Notes: a model not told the origin generated them from the letters alone. Shown: positions 33,515-43,636, numbered from the stretch's first letter. The stretch is 64,000 nucleotides of DNA from Halobacterium sp. KA-4 (GCF_021028995.1 NZ_JAJJZG010000006.1:1-64000); one strand, 5' to 3'. Numbers and translations: made by a program.

Positions 33515-34254
33515 GCGAGAACGAATCCGACACAGAGGCCGACCTCGAGGACGCCGCGGAGCAGGCAGCCGAGCCTGCTGCTGAGGCCGCCGAGAGCGAC
33601 GCCCAGACAGACGAACAGCCCACCGAAGAGGAGCCGGGAGCGGCGGCCACCGAGGACGTCATGTCCGACGAAGAGGCCGACCTGCTCATCCCCGTCGAGG
33701 ACTACCTCGGCGCCGGTGTCCACATCGGTACCCAGCAGAAGACCAACGACATGGACCGGTTCATCCACCGCGTCCGCACGGACGGCCTGTACGTGCTCGA
33801 CGTCTCGAAGACGGACGAGCGCATCCGGACGGCTGCCGACTTCCTGGCGAACTACGACCCAGAGCAGATTCTGGTCACGTCGTCGCGCCAGTACGGCCGC
33901 TTCCCCGCGGAGAAGTTCGCGGAAGCGGTCGGCGCACGCGCCCGGACAGGACGGTTCATCCCGGGTACGCTGACGAACCCGCAGTACGACGGCTACATCG
34001 AGCCGGACGTCCTCGTCGTCACTGACCCCATCGGTGACGCACAGGCCGTCAAGGAAGCCATCACGGTCGGCATCCCCGTGATTGCGATGTGCGACTCTAA
34101 CAACCAGACGAGCAACGTCGACCTCGTCGTCCCGACGAACAACAAGGGGCGGCGCGCGCTGTCGGTCGTCTACTGGCTGCTCGCCAACGAGACGCTCGAC
34201 CGCCGCGGTGCCGAGCCGACGTACTCCCTCGAAGACTTCGAGGACGGCCTGTAA
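33511..34254 (+). CDS. rps2: 30S ribosomal protein S2
   Basis: A 247-residue S2 (uS2). About 50 acidic residues precede the conserved domain, which begins [20 protein letters not shown] and contains [20 protein letters not shown]. An internal ATG (MSDEEADLL, codon 51) directly before the conserved part could be an alternative start. The acidic leader is typical of haloarchaeal S2. It ends the long ribosomal operon. Confidence 0.95.
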   Translation: MSENESDTEADLEDAAEQAAEPAAEAAESDAQTDEQPTEEEPGAAATEDVMSDEEADLLIPVEDYLGAGVHIGTQQKTNDMDRFIHRVRTDGLYVLDVSKTDERIRTAADFLANYDPEQILVTSSRQYGRFPAEKFAEAVGARARTGRFIPGTLTNPQYDGYIEPDVLVVTDPIGDAQAVKEAITVGIPVIAMCDSNNQTSNVDLVVPTNNKGRRALSVVYWLLANETLDRRGAEPTYSLEDFEDGL

Positions 34255-34303
34255 CACGGCTTCCGCCTTCGTACTTTTCAGTTAATAGACCGACCAGCGA
34301 CGG

Positions 34304-35116
34304 CTATATCGAGACGACGCCGAGGTAGCCGTCGAGACCGTCAACGAAGCGCACGCGCCTCCCGAACCACTCGCGACCACCGTCGAGAGGGTGGCGGTGG
34401 CGCGCGTCGTCGATATTCGCACTCAAGAGCACGGAGACAGGACCGGGACCGAGCCGGTCGAGTCGCTCGCGGACCCGCCCGCTGGCGGGCTCGCAGAGCA
34501 CGATATCTTGTCCGGGGAAGCGTGCGAGGTCGCCGTAGGTGTCGTCGTAGTCGTGGTCCGGTTCGGGGAGCCGGTAGAGTCGCTGGAAGCGCTCGATAGC
34601 GCTGGCGATGTCGTCGGTCGCGAGGACGACCCACGAAATCCCCGAAACCGGCGACCCGTAGAGGTCGCTGTCGGGGACGCGGTACTCGCGGGGCGTGCGG
34701 TCGCTGACGACGAATGGGAGGAGGCTGTCGTCACCACCGAGGAATGCCTGGTCCCACTCCACGAGCGTGCCGTCCGGGCGTTCGCGGCGGCCGTGAATTG
34801 GACCGTGGACTGTGACGTCGTGGTCGATGACGCGCTGGCACTCGGCGTGGACGCTGCCAGTCTCCACGCACCAGTCGCAGGGGCCCGCGACGGGATCGGC
34901 CGCGTCGAAGTACGCGGGCCAGCGGTCGGGGTGCTCGCGCGTAGGCGCGACGAGTTCGAGGTAGGAACCGTCCGGTAGTACGAGCGCCGCCATCTCCGTG
35001 CCTGCGTCGGGGTGCGCGCCGCCGTACGTGGGGTCGAAGCCGGCGGCTTCGAATCGCTCGACGAGGGCGTCGAGGTCGCTGGCAGCGAACGGCACGTGGT
35101 CGATGACGGGGCGCAT
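34304..35116 (-). CDS. VOC-superfamily (glyoxalase-like) protein
   Basis: A 270-residue protein with two VOC modules: IDHVPFAASDLDALVERFEA with LVLPDGSYLELVAPT, and a second after GISWVVLATDDIASAIERFQ. It follows the pattern of glyoxalase-like DUF proteins that bind a metal or lipid. The substrate is unknown. The ATG at 35116 starts at the first domain. Confidence 0.75.
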   Translation of the reverse strand: MRPVIDHVPFAASDLDALVERFEAAGFDPTYGGAHPDAGTEMAALVLPDGSYLELVAPTREHPDRWPAYFDAADPVAGPCDWCVETGSVHAECQRVIDHDVTVHGPIHGRRERPDGTLVEWDQAFLGGDDSLLPFVVSDRTPREYRVPDSDLYGSPVSGISWVVLATDDIASAIERFQRLYRLPEPDHDYDDTYGDLARFPGQDIVLCEPASGRVRERLDRLGPGPVSVLLSANIDDARHRHPLDGGREWFGRRVRFVDGLDGYLGVVSI

Positions 35117-35200
35117 AGCCGCTCGTTCGGGGCCCGTACGCAAAAGCCTGCGGCGGGGCGTTCCGGAAGTTCTGTAACGACGTGGTCCCGACCGGGAGGT

Positions 35201-36187
35201 ATGACCACGACTTCGAGCGCGCCGGGGAAGGTCTACCTCTTCGGCGAGCACGCCGTCGTCTACGGGGAACCCGCGGTGCCCTGCGCCATCGAGCGACGGG
35301 CGCGAGTGACCGTGACGGCCCGCGACGACGACCGCGTGCGGGTGTCCGCCGACGACCTCTCGCTGGACGGCTTCACCGTCGAGTACGGCTCCGGGAGCGA
35401 CGAACAGCCCGACGTGGACGTGCCGACGCCGCTCATCGAGGCGGCGATGGGGTACGTCGAAGAGTCACTCGAACAGGCCCGCGACGCCGCTGGCCAACCA
35501 GTCGCGGGCTTCGACGTGGAAATCGAGAGCGAGATTCCGCTCGGCGCGGGACTGGGGTCGAGCGCGGCGGTTGTCGTCGCGGGCATCGACGCCGCGACGC
35601 GCGAGCTCGGCGTCGAACTCGCGCCGGAGTCGGTCGCCGAGCGCGCGTACCGCGTCGAGCACGAGGTGCAGGACGGGCAGGCTTCGCGCGCGGACACGTT
35701 CTGTTCGGCGATGGGCGGCGCGGTCCGCGTGGAGGGCGACGACTGCCGGGCCATCGACGCGCCCGACCTGCCGTTCGTTGTCGGCTACGACGGCGCGAGC
35801 CACGACACCGGCGAACTCGTGGCGGGCGTGCGCGACCTCCGCGACGAGTACGATTTCGCGGCCGACACCGTCGGAGCCATCGGCGATCTCGTGCGGGAGG
35901 GCGAGCAGGCGCTCGCGGACGGCGACCTCGACACGCTCGGTCGGCTGATGGACTTCAACCACGGCCTGCTCTCGGCGCTGGGCGTCTCCGCGCGTTCGCT
36001 CGACAACCTCGTGTGGGCGGCCCGGGACGGTGGTGCGCTCGGTGCGAAGCTCACGGGTGCGGGTGGTGGCGGCTGCATCGTCGCACTCGACCGGGAAGAC
36101 GGCGTGGAGACCGCACTATCGTTGGCTCCCGAGTGCGAGCAGTCGTTCCAGGCCGAACTCGCGACGGAGGGCGTGCGCGTCGAATGA
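35201..36187 (+). CDS. mvk: mevalonate kinase
   Basis: A 328-residue GHMP kinase that phosphorylates mevalonate on the way to isopentenyl units for archaeal lipids. Motif 1 is APGKVYLFGEHAVVYG, the ATP loop IPLGAGLGSSAAVVVAG and motif 3 KLTGAGGGGCIVAL. It overlaps the isopentenyl phosphate kinase gene by 4 bp (ATGA), so the two steps are co-translated. Confidence 0.94.
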   Translation: MTTTSSAPGKVYLFGEHAVVYGEPAVPCAIERRARVTVTARDDDRVRVSADDLSLDGFTVEYGSGSDEQPDVDVPTPLIEAAMGYVEESLEQARDAAGQPVAGFDVEIESEIPLGAGLGSSAAVVVAGIDAATRELGVELAPESVAERAYRVEHEVQDGQASRADTFCSAMGGAVRVEGDDCRAIDAPDLPFVVGYDGASHDTGELVAGVRDLRDEYDFAADTVGAIGDLVREGEQALADGDLDTLGRLMDFNHGLLSALGVSARSLDNLVWAARDGGALGAKLTGAGGGGCIVALDREDGVETALSLAPECEQSFQAELATEGVRVE

Positions 36188-36921
36188 CGGTCGTCGTGAA
36201 ACTCGGTGGCAGCGTCGTCACCGAGAAAGACCAGCCCGAGACCGTCGCCGACGACCGCCTCGCGGACCTCGCAGGTGCGCTCGGCGACGCAGCTGTCGAC
36301 GACCTCGTCGTGGTACACGGCGGTGGGAGCTTCGGCCACCCGCACGCGGCCGAACACGGCATCTCCAGCAGCGAGGGCTCAAAGGACGCAGCCGCGGCAC
36401 GCGACGTCGCGAGCGCGATGGAGGAATTGAACACGGCGGTCGTGAGCGCGCTCGCGGACGCGGGCGTTCCCGCGGTCCCGGTCCATCCGTTCTCGGTCGG
36501 CTACCGGACCGCCGAGGGCGACCTCCAATTCTCGACCGACCAGGTCGCGGCGATGCTCGACGAGAATTTTGTGCCGGTGCTGCACGGCGACGTGCTCACG
36601 CAGGTTGGGGAAGGCGCGACAATCGTCAGTGGCGACGAACTCGTCACGCACGTCGCCAGCGAACTGGACGCCGACCGCGTCGGCCTCTGCTCGACGGTCC
36701 CTGGGGTCCTCGACGAAGCCGGTGACGTCGTGCCCGAGATTACGGACTACGAGGACGTCGCGGCGGCGCTGGGTGGTAGCGACGCAACCGACGTTACTGG
36801 CGGGATGGCCGCAAAAGTCCGCGCGCTGCTGGCACTCGGTGCGCCCGCGTTCGTGTTCGGTCCCGACGCACTCTCGGCATTCCTCGCCGGGGAGGACGCC
36901 GGGACGCGAATCGAGGGCTGA
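36184..36921 (+). CDS. ipk: isopentenyl phosphate kinase
   Basis: A 245-residue amino-acid-kinase-fold enzyme: VVKLGGSVVTEK, VVVHGGGSFGHPHAAEHG (with the IPK-specific His), ATIVSGDELVT and DVTGGMAAKV. It turns isopentenyl phosphate into the diphosphate in the archaeal mevalonate pathway. It follows mvk with a 4-bp overlap. Confidence 0.93.
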   Translation: MTVVVKLGGSVVTEKDQPETVADDRLADLAGALGDAAVDDLVVVHGGGSFGHPHAAEHGISSSEGSKDAAAARDVASAMEELNTAVVSALADAGVPAVPVHPFSVGYRTAEGDLQFSTDQVAAMLDENFVPVLHGDVLTQVGEGATIVSGDELVTHVASELDADRVGLCSTVPGVLDEAGDVVPEITDYEDVAAALGGSDATDVTGGMAAKVRALLALGAPAFVFGPDALSAFLAGEDAGTRIEG

Positions 36922-36927
36922 GAAACG

Positions 36928-37134
36928 TTAGTCGCGCAGGTCCTCGTCGAGTTCGCCGACCTTCACGTCCGCGTCCGGGGCGTTCTCCTTGACGCTTTGC
37001 AACCCCTGTTTGGCCTTCTGCTTCGAGGAGTAGCCTTCACCGCTGTCCGCGATGATATTCCCGTTGCGGTGCACGAGCCGCCACCGATACTGGCCGGCCT
37101 CGTCCTCGTAGACGTGGAACGTCGCACTCGCCAT
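36928..37134 (-). CDS. HVO_2922-type small protein (DUF1508/YegP-like)
   Basis: A 68-residue protein, [20 protein letters not shown] then [19 protein letters not shown], matching the short DUF1508 fold found as a separate small protein in haloarchaea. Its function is unknown. The ATG at 37134 gives exactly one domain. Confidence 0.8.
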   Translation of the reverse strand: MASATFHVYEDEAGQYRWRLVHRNGNIIADSGEGYSSKQKAKQGLQSVKENAPDADVKVGELDEDLRD

Positions 37135-37202
37135 GAACGCGGCCACGACGGCCGCCCTCAAGGCGATTGTGGCCGACGGCTCGACGCCGCGGCAATCCCC
37201 GC

Positions 37203-37360
37203 TGTTTTTAACACCGCGGGACGTATGGCTGCCAAGAGCAGCGTCGCGTGCGTTGACGCGGCGGCGGCCGATGGCTGTAAGACGCCGCGGCCGCCGCCGC
37301 CAGCGCGCGGCTGTTTCAGACACGACTCCCCCCCACCGGGGGTTTCAGTGCTTCAAAACC
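37203..37360 (+). promoter_or_regulatory. promoter and structured leader of RNase J gene
   Basis: A TATA-like GTTTTTAA lies at 37204-37211, so the RNase J message would begin near 37235-37240 and carry a leader of about 120 nt, unusual in this mostly leaderless region. In it, GCGGCGGCGGCC (37258-37269) pairs perfectly with GGCCGCCGCCGC (37289-37300) across a 19-nt loop. A second hairpin CCCCCACCGGGGG sits just before the start codon (about 37330-37342). It may serve in self-control of the nuclease. Confidence 0.5.
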
Positions 37361-38707
37361 ATGGAAATCGAAATCGCAACAATCGGCGGATACGAAGAAG
37401 TCGGTCGGCAGATGACTGCCGTCCGAGCCGGTGACGACATTGTCATTTTCGACATGGGCCTCAACCTCTCGCAGGTCCTGATTCACGACAACGTCGAGAC
37501 CGAGAAGATGCACAGCCTCGACCTCATCGACATGGGCGCAATCCCGGACGACCGCGTCATGTCCGACCTCGAGGGTGACGTGCAAGCAATCGTGCCGACG
37601 CACGGTCACCTCGACCACATCGGCGCAATCAGCAAGCTCGCCCACCGCTACGACGCACCCATCGTCGCGTCGCCGTTCACGCTCGAACTCGTGAAAGGCC
37701 AGATCGAGGGCGAACAGAAATTCGGCGTCGACAACGAGCTCGTGGAGATGGAGTCCGGCGAGACGATGCAGATCGGCGAGGAGTGCGAACTCGAATTCGT
37801 CCACGTCACACACTCCATCATCGACGCCATCAACCCCGTCCTCCACACGCCGGAGGGCTCGGTCGTCTACGGCCTCGACAAGCGCATCGACCACGACCCG
37901 GTGCTGGAAGACCCCATCGACATGGACCGCTTCCGCGAAATCGGGCGTGAGGGCGAGGGCGTCCTCTGTTACATCGAGGACTGTACGAACGCGGGCCGAA
38001 AGGGCCGCACACCCTCCGAGAGCGTGGCGCGACGCCACCTCAAGGACGCGATTCAGAGCATGGAGGACTACGACGGCGGCATCGTTGCCACGACGTTCTC
38101 CAGCCACGTCTCCCGGGTGTCTTCGCTCGTCGAGTTCGCGAAGGACATCGGCCGCGAGCCGATTCTGCTCGGCCGCTCGATGGAGCAGTACTCCGGCACC
38201 GCCGAGCGGATGGGCCGCGTGAACTTCCCGGACGACCTCGGGATGTTCGGCCACCGCAAGAGCGTCGACCGCGCGTTCAAGCGCGTGATGAACGAGGGCA
38301 AGGAGAACTTCCTGCCCATCGTCACGGGCCACCAGGGCGAACCCCGCGCGATGCTCACCCGCATGGGCCGCGGCGAGACGCCGTACGACATCGAAAACGG
38401 TGACAAGGTCATCTTCTCGGCGCGCGTCATCCCGGAGCCGACCAACGAGGGGCAGCGCTACCAGTCCGAACAGCTCCTCCGCATGCAGGGCGCACGCATC
38501 TACGACGACATCCACGTCTCCGGCCACCTCCGCGAGGAAGGCCACTACGAGATGATGCAGGCGCTCCAGCCCCAGCACATCATCCCCGCCCACCAGAACA
38601 TGAAGGGCTTCGCACCGTACGTCAGCCTCGCAGAGAGTCAGGGGTACAAGGTCGGTCGCGACCTCCACGTAACCTCGAACGGCAACACCATCCAACTCGT
38701 CGAGTAG
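37361..38707 (+). CDS. rnj: ribonuclease J (archaeal aRNase J, 5'-3' exonuclease)
   Basis: A 448-residue metallo-beta-lactamase/beta-CASP nuclease. The zinc motif [15 protein letters not shown] is intact, with [11 protein letters not shown], the beta-[14 protein letters not shown] and [15 protein letters not shown], and the final [11 protein letters not shown]. It degrades RNA from 5' ends and takes part in RNA maturation. The ATG at 38708 of the next gene follows its stop directly. Confidence 0.93.
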   Translation: MEIEIATIGGYEEVGRQMTAVRAGDDIVIFDMGLNLSQVLIHDNVETEKMHSLDLIDMGAIPDDRVMSDLEGDVQAIVPTHGHLDHIGAISKLAHRYDAPIVASPFTLELVKGQIEGEQKFGVDNELVEMESGETMQIGEECELEFVHVTHSIIDAINPVLHTPEGSVVYGLDKRIDHDPVLEDPIDMDRFREIGREGEGVLCYIEDCTNAGRKGRTPSESVARRHLKDAIQSMEDYDGGIVATTFSSHVSRVSSLVEFAKDIGREPILLGRSMEQYSGTAERMGRVNFPDDLGMFGHRKSVDRAFKRVMNEGKENFLPIVTGHQGEPRAMLTRMGRGETPYDIENGDKVIFSARVIPEPTNEGQRYQSEQLLRMQGARIYDDIHVSGHLREEGHYEMMQALQPQHIIPAHQNMKGFAPYVSLAESQGYKVGRDLHVTSNGNTIQLVE

Positions 38708-39754
38708 ATGTCCAAGAACGCCCGCGAACAAGCGGTGCTCAGCGCGGTCCGCGAGCGCCGCGAGAAGGTCAACGCCGCCATCGACGAGGACCTCCCGGCG
38801 CAGCGCCCCGAACGCCTCTACGAAGCGGCGCGCTACCTCCTGGAAGCCGGCGGGAAGCGCCTGCGCCCCGCAGTCCTGCTGTTGACCGCGGAGGCGCTGG
38901 CGGACGTCGAACCCGGCAGCACGGACTACCGGGAGTTCCCCGACCTGACGGGCAGCGAGGTGGACGTGATGTCGGCGGCGGTGTCCATCGAGGTCATCCA
39001 GTCGTTCACGCTCATCCACGACGACATTATGGACGACGATGACCTCCGGCGCGGCGTGCCGGCGGTCCACCGCGAGTACGACACCGAGACCGCGATTCTC
39101 GCGGGCGACACGCTCTACTCGAAGGCGTTCGAGATCATGCTGCAGACGGGCGCGCCGCCCGAGCGCGGCATGGGCGCGATGCAGACGCTCGCGGAGACCT
39201 GCACGCACATCTGTGAGGGGCAGGCCCTCGACGTCGACTTCGAGACGCGAACCGACGTCGTTCCCAACGAGTACATGGAGATGGTGGAACTCAAGACTGC
39301 GGTGCTGTACGCCGCGGCGGCGTCGATTCCCGCGGTCCTGCTGGGCGCCGACGACGACACCGTCGAGGCGCTGTACGACTACGGCGTCAAAGCCGGGCAG
39401 GCGTTCCAGATTCACGACGACGTCCTGGACCTCACGGTCCCGTCCGAGCAGCTCGGCAAACAGCGCGGTTCGGACCTCGTCGAAGGCAAGAAGACCGTCG
39501 TGACGCTGCACGCGGCCGACCACGGCGTCGACGTCGACGACCTCCTGGACGCCGACGACCCCGAGAACGTCACGGATGCCGACATCGAGGACGCCGTCGA
39601 ACAGCTCCGCGAGGTCGGCAGCATCGAGTACGCCCGCGAGTGCGCGAACGACCTCGTCGCCGAAGCCAAAGCCCACCTCGACGTCCTCCCGGACAACGAG
39701 GCACACCACCGCCTCGAACAGGTCGCGGACTACCTCGTCGAACGGGGCTACTAA
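38708..39754 (+). CDS. idsA: geranylgeranyl/farnesyl diphosphate synthase
   Basis: A 348-residue trans-prenyltransferase with the first aspartate-rich motif HDDIMDDDDLRRG and the second IHDDVLDLT. The residues ahead of the first motif (VIQSFTLI) set chain length. It makes the C15/C20 precursors of archaeal ether lipids and carotenoids. The ATG directly abuts the RNase J stop, an operon with the mevalonate genes upstream. Confidence 0.93.
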   Translation: MSKNAREQAVLSAVRERREKVNAAIDEDLPAQRPERLYEAARYLLEAGGKRLRPAVLLLTAEALADVEPGSTDYREFPDLTGSEVDVMSAAVSIEVIQSFTLIHDDIMDDDDLRRGVPAVHREYDTETAILAGDTLYSKAFEIMLQTGAPPERGMGAMQTLAETCTHICEGQALDVDFETRTDVVPNEYMEMVELKTAVLYAAAASIPAVLLGADDDTVEALYDYGVKAGQAFQIHDDVLDLTVPSEQLGKQRGSDLVEGKKTVVTLHAADHGVDVDDLLDADDPENVTDADIEDAVEQLREVGSIEYARECANDLVAEAKAHLDVLPDNEAHHRLEQVADYLVERGY

Positions 39755-39876
39755 GGTACCTTTTTACTCCTCGGGTGTGCTCGCTGCGCTCGCACTCCAC
39801 TCGTCGCAAAAATCTACGCTAAAAACTCCCTGCGCTCACTTCGTTCGCGGATGCTCTCCGCTCCGCACAGCGGCCG

Positions 39877-40767
39877 CTACAGAGTATCGTCGTCCGCCCG
39901 GTCGAGGTAGGCGCGGATACGGTCGTCATCGAGGTGTTCGAGGATTCGGTCGTGGGCTTCCTGCCGGCGGCGTTCGATTTCTTCGTCGTCGACGTACCTC
40001 CCGAGGCGGTCGTCAACCTCCGCCTCGCGGAGTTCGATTAGTTCGTCGTCCGCGAGGTCGTGGTCCTCCGGGACGTGTTCGTCGAAGTACTCGCGCCAGT
40101 GGTCCGGGTCGGCCCACTCCTCGTCGCGAGCGCGCTCCTGTCGGAGCCAGTCGACGCGCTCGGCCAGCCCCTCGGGGTACCCCTGTTCGCGGCGCGCGTC
40201 CCCGACAACGTGGCGGCCGACGAGCGCGCCGAAGCCCGCTGCCGCGATGACCTGCGTCGACCACTCCTCGACTGGCGAGGCGACGTAGAGGCCGTCTATC
40301 GGTGTGCGGCCGTCGTCGTCGGCGTACGTGCGGTCGAAGTATTCCTGTTCCTCGCCGCCATGCTTGTGGGTTTCGTACATCTCGTCGTCCGCATCCAACG
40401 GCCGGAGGTAGTCGGCGTCGTAGCGAGTGGCAGCGACGACGCGAGTCGCCCGCGCGGGTTCGCCGGACTGCGGCTCGACGATGAAGCCGCCGTCGTTGGC
40501 GTGCTCGACCGATTCGACCAAGTCCTCGACGACTTCGCAGCCTACTTCTTCGGCGTGGTCGTGGGCGAGCGCGTAGAACGTCTCGACGTCGATACCCGCA
40601 GGGAAGCCGAGATAGTTCTCCAGATGCGCGCACTGCTGGAGCGATGAACGCCCACGGTCGAAGACGACCGTGTCGAGGCCCTCGCGAGCGGTGAAGACAC
40701 CAGTCGAGCAGCCCGCCGGCCCACCGCCGACGACGGCGACGTCCCACTCCGCGTCGACGTCGGTCAC
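39877..40767 (-). CDS. thioredoxin-reductase-like FAD protein without NADPH domain, with long acidic/helical tail
   Basis: A 296-residue flavoprotein: VAVVGGGPAGCSTGVFTARE binds FAD, RTPIDGLYVASPVEEWSTQV and IAAAGFGALVGRHVVGDARR correspond to the C-terminal FAD segment. The central NADPH domain and CxxC are missing. A charged helical tail of about 90 residues (REYFDEHVPEDHDLADDELI) is added. It starts with GTG at 40767. A shorter relative is encoded at 20717-21274. Its role is unknown. Confidence 0.78.
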   Translation of the reverse strand: MTDVDAEWDVAVVGGGPAGCSTGVFTAREGLDTVVFDRGRSSLQQCAHLENYLGFPAGIDVETFYALAHDHAEEVGCEVVEDLVESVEHANDGGFIVEPQSGEPARATRVVAATRYDADYLRPLDADDEMYETHKHGGEEQEYFDRTYADDDGRTPIDGLYVASPVEEWSTQVIAAAGFGALVGRHVVGDARREQGYPEGLAERVDWLRQERARDEEWADPDHWREYFDEHVPEDHDLADDELIELREAEVDDRLGRYVDDEEIERRRQEAHDRILEHLDDDRIRAYLDRADDDTL

Positions 40768-40921
40768 GCGTCGACCCCGCTGGCTCGTCGTTCGACAGCC
40801 TCGCGTGTCGGCCGCTCGGTTCGGTCGCGCTGGAACACGTGTTTTAGGCTGACCTAATCGAACATAAACGCATCGGGAGCGCGCAACAACTGTTATGCGG
40901 TGGGCGACACCACTCCCAGAC

Positions 40922-41359
40922 ATGAGCACCGACGATTCGGCCGATACGGACGACGAAACCTCGGACGATCCGGGCGAAGCAGTAAACGGAGCCCCGACTG
41001 AGACGGCGGGCGACACGAAGGGCGAGACGCCAGGCATCGACGAAGCCTACTGCCGGAACTGCGGGGAAATCATCGACGCGAAGGCCGAAATCTGCCCGGA
41101 GTGTGGCGTGCGCCAGCGTTCGTCGGACAGCGGCGTCGGAAACGACTCGGGTATCGCGGCGGTCGCATCGCTCATCATCCCGGGCGCGGGCCAGATTTAT
41201 CTGGGTCACCTCGGTCGCGGCCTCGGTTTCATCGTCGCGTCGTTCGTCGCGGGGCTGTTCTCGGTGTTCCTCGTCGGCATCCCGTTCCTGCTGGCCATCT
41301 GGGTGTACGCCATCTACGACGCCTACCACCTCGCCGAAGACCCCGAACGCGGCGCGTAG
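40922..41359 (+). CDS. zinc-ribbon plus TM2-like membrane protein
   Basis: A 145-residue protein. After an acidic, disordered N-terminus (about 38 residues) comes a zinc ribbon (YCRNCGEII, CPECGVRQ), then two membrane helices (IAAVASLIIPGAGQIYLGH, FIVASFVAGLFSVFLVG) of the TM2/DUF5683 type. Its function is unknown. The ATG at 40922 is preceded by a TATA-like GTTATG about 32 bp upstream. Confidence 0.75.
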   Translation: MSTDDSADTDDETSDDPGEAVNGAPTETAGDTKGETPGIDEAYCRNCGEIIDAKAEICPECGVRQRSSDSGVGNDSGIAAVASLIIPGAGQIYLGHLGRGLGFIVASFVAGLFSVFLVGIPFLLAIWVYAIYDAYHLAEDPERGA

Positions 41360-41408
41360 TCGGCGCGAATCCCAACGGATTTGCCGGCCTCGGGCGAACG
41401 TCCACGTA

Positions 41409-43166
41409 ATGGACGACGAGCTCACCGAGCGCGTGCGCCGCGAAGCCGAGACGGCGGCGCTGTACAACGCGCTCAAACACGACAGCGATGCCCAGGTCGG
41501 CGCCATCATGGGGCCGCTGATGGGCGAGAACCCCGAGTTCCGGGAGCACGGCGACGAGATTCCGGGCATCATCGCGCCCGTCATCGACGAAGTGAACGCG
41601 ATGGACGCCGAGCAGCAGCGCGAGCGCCTCGCGGAACTTGCGCCCGAGCGCGTCGAGGAACTCGAATCCGAGGACGAAGGCGAAGAAGACGTTCTGCCGG
41701 ACCTCCCGAACGCCGACGACTACGACGAGGTTCGGATGCGGTGCGCGCCGAACCCGAACGGCCCGTGGCACATCGGCCACGCCCGCATGCCCGCGGTCAT
41801 CGGGACGTACGCCGAGGAGTACGACGGCGAGTTCATCGTGCGCTTCGACGACACCGACCCCGAGACCAAGCGCCCGCTGCTGTGGGCGTACGACGAGATT
41901 CTCGAGGAGATCGAGTATCTGGGCTTCGAGCCTGCGGAGGTGTACCGGGCCAGCGACCGCCTGGAGACGTACTACGAGCACGCCCGCGATCTCATCGATT
42001 TGGGCGGCGCGTACACGTGTAGTTGTCCCGCCGGCGAATTCTCCGAACTGAAGAACAACGGAGAGGCGTGCCCACACCGCGAGAAGGACGCCGACACCGT
42101 CCACGAGGAGTTCGAGGCGATGGTCGACGGAGAGTACGACTCCGGCGAGATGGTGCTCCGCGTGAAGACCGACATCGAGCACAAGAACCCCGCGCTCCGG
42201 GACTGGGTGGCGTTCCGCATCATCGACACCCCGCATCCGCGCGAGGAGGCCGAACAGTACCGCTGCTGGCCGATGCTCGACTTCCAGTCCGGCGTCGACG
42301 ACCACCTCACCGGGGTCACGCACATCATCCGCGGCATCGACCTACAGGACTCCGCGAAGCGCCAACAGTTCGTCTACGACTACTTCGACTGGGACTACCC
42401 CGAGGTCATCCACTGGGGCCACGTGCAGGTCGACGCCTACGACGTGAAGATGTCCACGTCGACCATCCGCGAACTCATCGACGCGGGCGAACTCGACGGC
42501 TGGGACGACCCACGGGCGCCCACGCTCCCGAGCGTCCAGCGCCGCGGCATCCGCGGGGAAGCCATCGTGGACGCGATGGTCGAGTTAGGGACCTCGACGA
42601 GCAACGTCGACCTCTCGATGTCCGCCATCTACTCGAACAACCGCGACCTCGTCGACGACGAGGCCCCCCGCCAGTTCCTCGTCCGCGACGACTTCGAGGC
42701 GCGCGCCGAAGACGCCGACGAGGAGTACACCGCCATCCAGGTGCCCGTCGACGGCGGCCCGGACAGCGCGAACCCGCCCGTCCATCCCGAGCACGAGGAC
42801 CGCGGCGAGCGCGACATCCCCGTCGAAGACGGCGTGCTCGTCGAGGAGGACGACCTGCCGGCGGTCGGCGGGCGCGTCTGGCTGAAGGGGTACGGCCCCG
42901 TGCGCTACGACGGCGAGCGCTTCGAGTTCCTCGACGCGGACATCGACGTCGTCCGCGAGGAGGGCGTCGACGTCGTCCACTGGGTACCCGCCGACGACAA
43001 CGTCCGCGTCCGCCTGCGGACGATGGACGGCGACGTCACGGGCTACGCCGAACCCGGATTCGCGGACGTCGACCCGGACGAAGTCGTGCAGTTCGTGCGC
43101 GTCGGGTTCGCACGCTGTGACCGTCACGACGCCGACGAGTCGGTCGCGTACTACGCGCACCCCTAG
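41409..43166 (+). CDS. gltX: glutamyl-tRNA synthetase (archaeal type)
   Basis: A 585-residue class I synthetase. The HIGH motif lies in GPWHIGHARMP, and the KMSKS counterpart is VKMSTSTIRE. The archaeal N-terminal helical extension (about 100 residues) and the beta-barrel anticodon domain are present. In archaea it is usually non-discriminating and also charges tRNA-Gln with Glu, later amidated. The stop overlaps the convergent DUF456 gene by 4 bp. Confidence 0.95.
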   Translation: MDDELTERVRREAETAALYNALKHDSDAQVGAIMGPLMGENPEFREHGDEIPGIIAPVIDEVNAMDAEQQRERLAELAPERVEELESEDEGEEDVLPDLPNADDYDEVRMRCAPNPNGPWHIGHARMPAVIGTYAEEYDGEFIVRFDDTDPETKRPLLWAYDEILEEIEYLGFEPAEVYRASDRLETYYEHARDLIDLGGAYTCSCPAGEFSELKNNGEACPHREKDADTVHEEFEAMVDGEYDSGEMVLRVKTDIEHKNPALRDWVAFRIIDTPHPREEAEQYRCWPMLDFQSGVDDHLTGVTHIIRGIDLQDSAKRQQFVYDYFDWDYPEVIHWGHVQVDAYDVKMSTSTIRELIDAGELDGWDDPRAPTLPSVQRRGIRGEAIVDAMVELGTSTSNVDLSMSAIYSNNRDLVDDEAPRQFLVRDDFEARAEDADEEYTAIQVPVDGGPDSANPPVHPEHEDRGERDIPVEDGVLVEEDDLPAVGGRVWLKGYGPVRYDGERFEFLDADIDVVREEGVDVVHWVPADDNVRVRLRTMDGDVTGYAEPGFADVDPDEVVQFVRVGFARCDRHDADESVAYYAHP

Positions 43167-43636
43167 GCGAACTGGAGCCACGCGACGACCGCGAACACGG
43201 TCGTCGTCAGCACGACCTGCATTCCTGCGGACGCGAGCACCCCGACAGTCGCGTAGCCAGCGCGCCGCGCGCTGCCGGGGAGGTCGTTACTCGCGCGAAA
43301 TTCGACAGCGAAGACGGTCGCGGCGACGCCGAGCAGAAGTCCGAGCGGGCCGCCTGGGAGCATGAGGACGAACCCGACGACCCCCGCCATCGCCGCAGTG
43401 CGTGTGTCGGTGCCTCCGGCGCGGGCACCGACGAAGCCCGCGAGCCAGTCGACGAGCGTGGCGACGACCGCGAGGCCGACGAGCACGGCGAGCAAGAACA
43501 AGCCGGGCCCGCCCGTCGTCCACCAGTAGACGAGGACGCCGGCCAGCGAGAGCAGGCCGCTCGGCAGTAGCGGGAGGACGCTCCCCACGACGCCAGCGGT
43601 GAGGAGCACGAACGCGACCACGACCAGCAGGTCCAT
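43163..43636 (-). CDS. DUF456 family membrane protein
   Basis: A 157-residue, very hydrophobic protein with four to five membrane helices and the glycine-rich VDWLAGFVGARAGGT, then MLPGGPLGLLLGV typical of DUF456. No function is known. The ATG at 43636 opens directly into the first helix (MDLLVVVAFVLLTAG). Confidence 0.85.
   Translation of the reverse strand: MDLLVVVAFVLLTAGVVGSVLPLLPSGLLSLAGVLVYWWTTGGPGLFLLAVLVGLAVVATLVDWLAGFVGARAGGTDTRTAAMAGVVGFVLMLPGGPLGLLLGVAATVFAVEFRASNDLPGSARRAGYATVGVLASAGMQVVLTTTVFAVVAWLQFA

Noticed and set aside
37316-39709. 797-codon minus-strand frame opposite RNase J and idsA
   Set aside because: Both opposite genes have unmistakable catalytic motifs. The antisense product is Val/Asp/Arg repeats.
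39755-39876. Gap after idsA with runs such as TGCGCTCACTTCGTTCGC as a further hairpin repeat
   Set aside because: It has short palindromes but lacks the GATTGAAAGGG and GGGCTTTC end motifs of the repeat family. It is more likely a terminator region.
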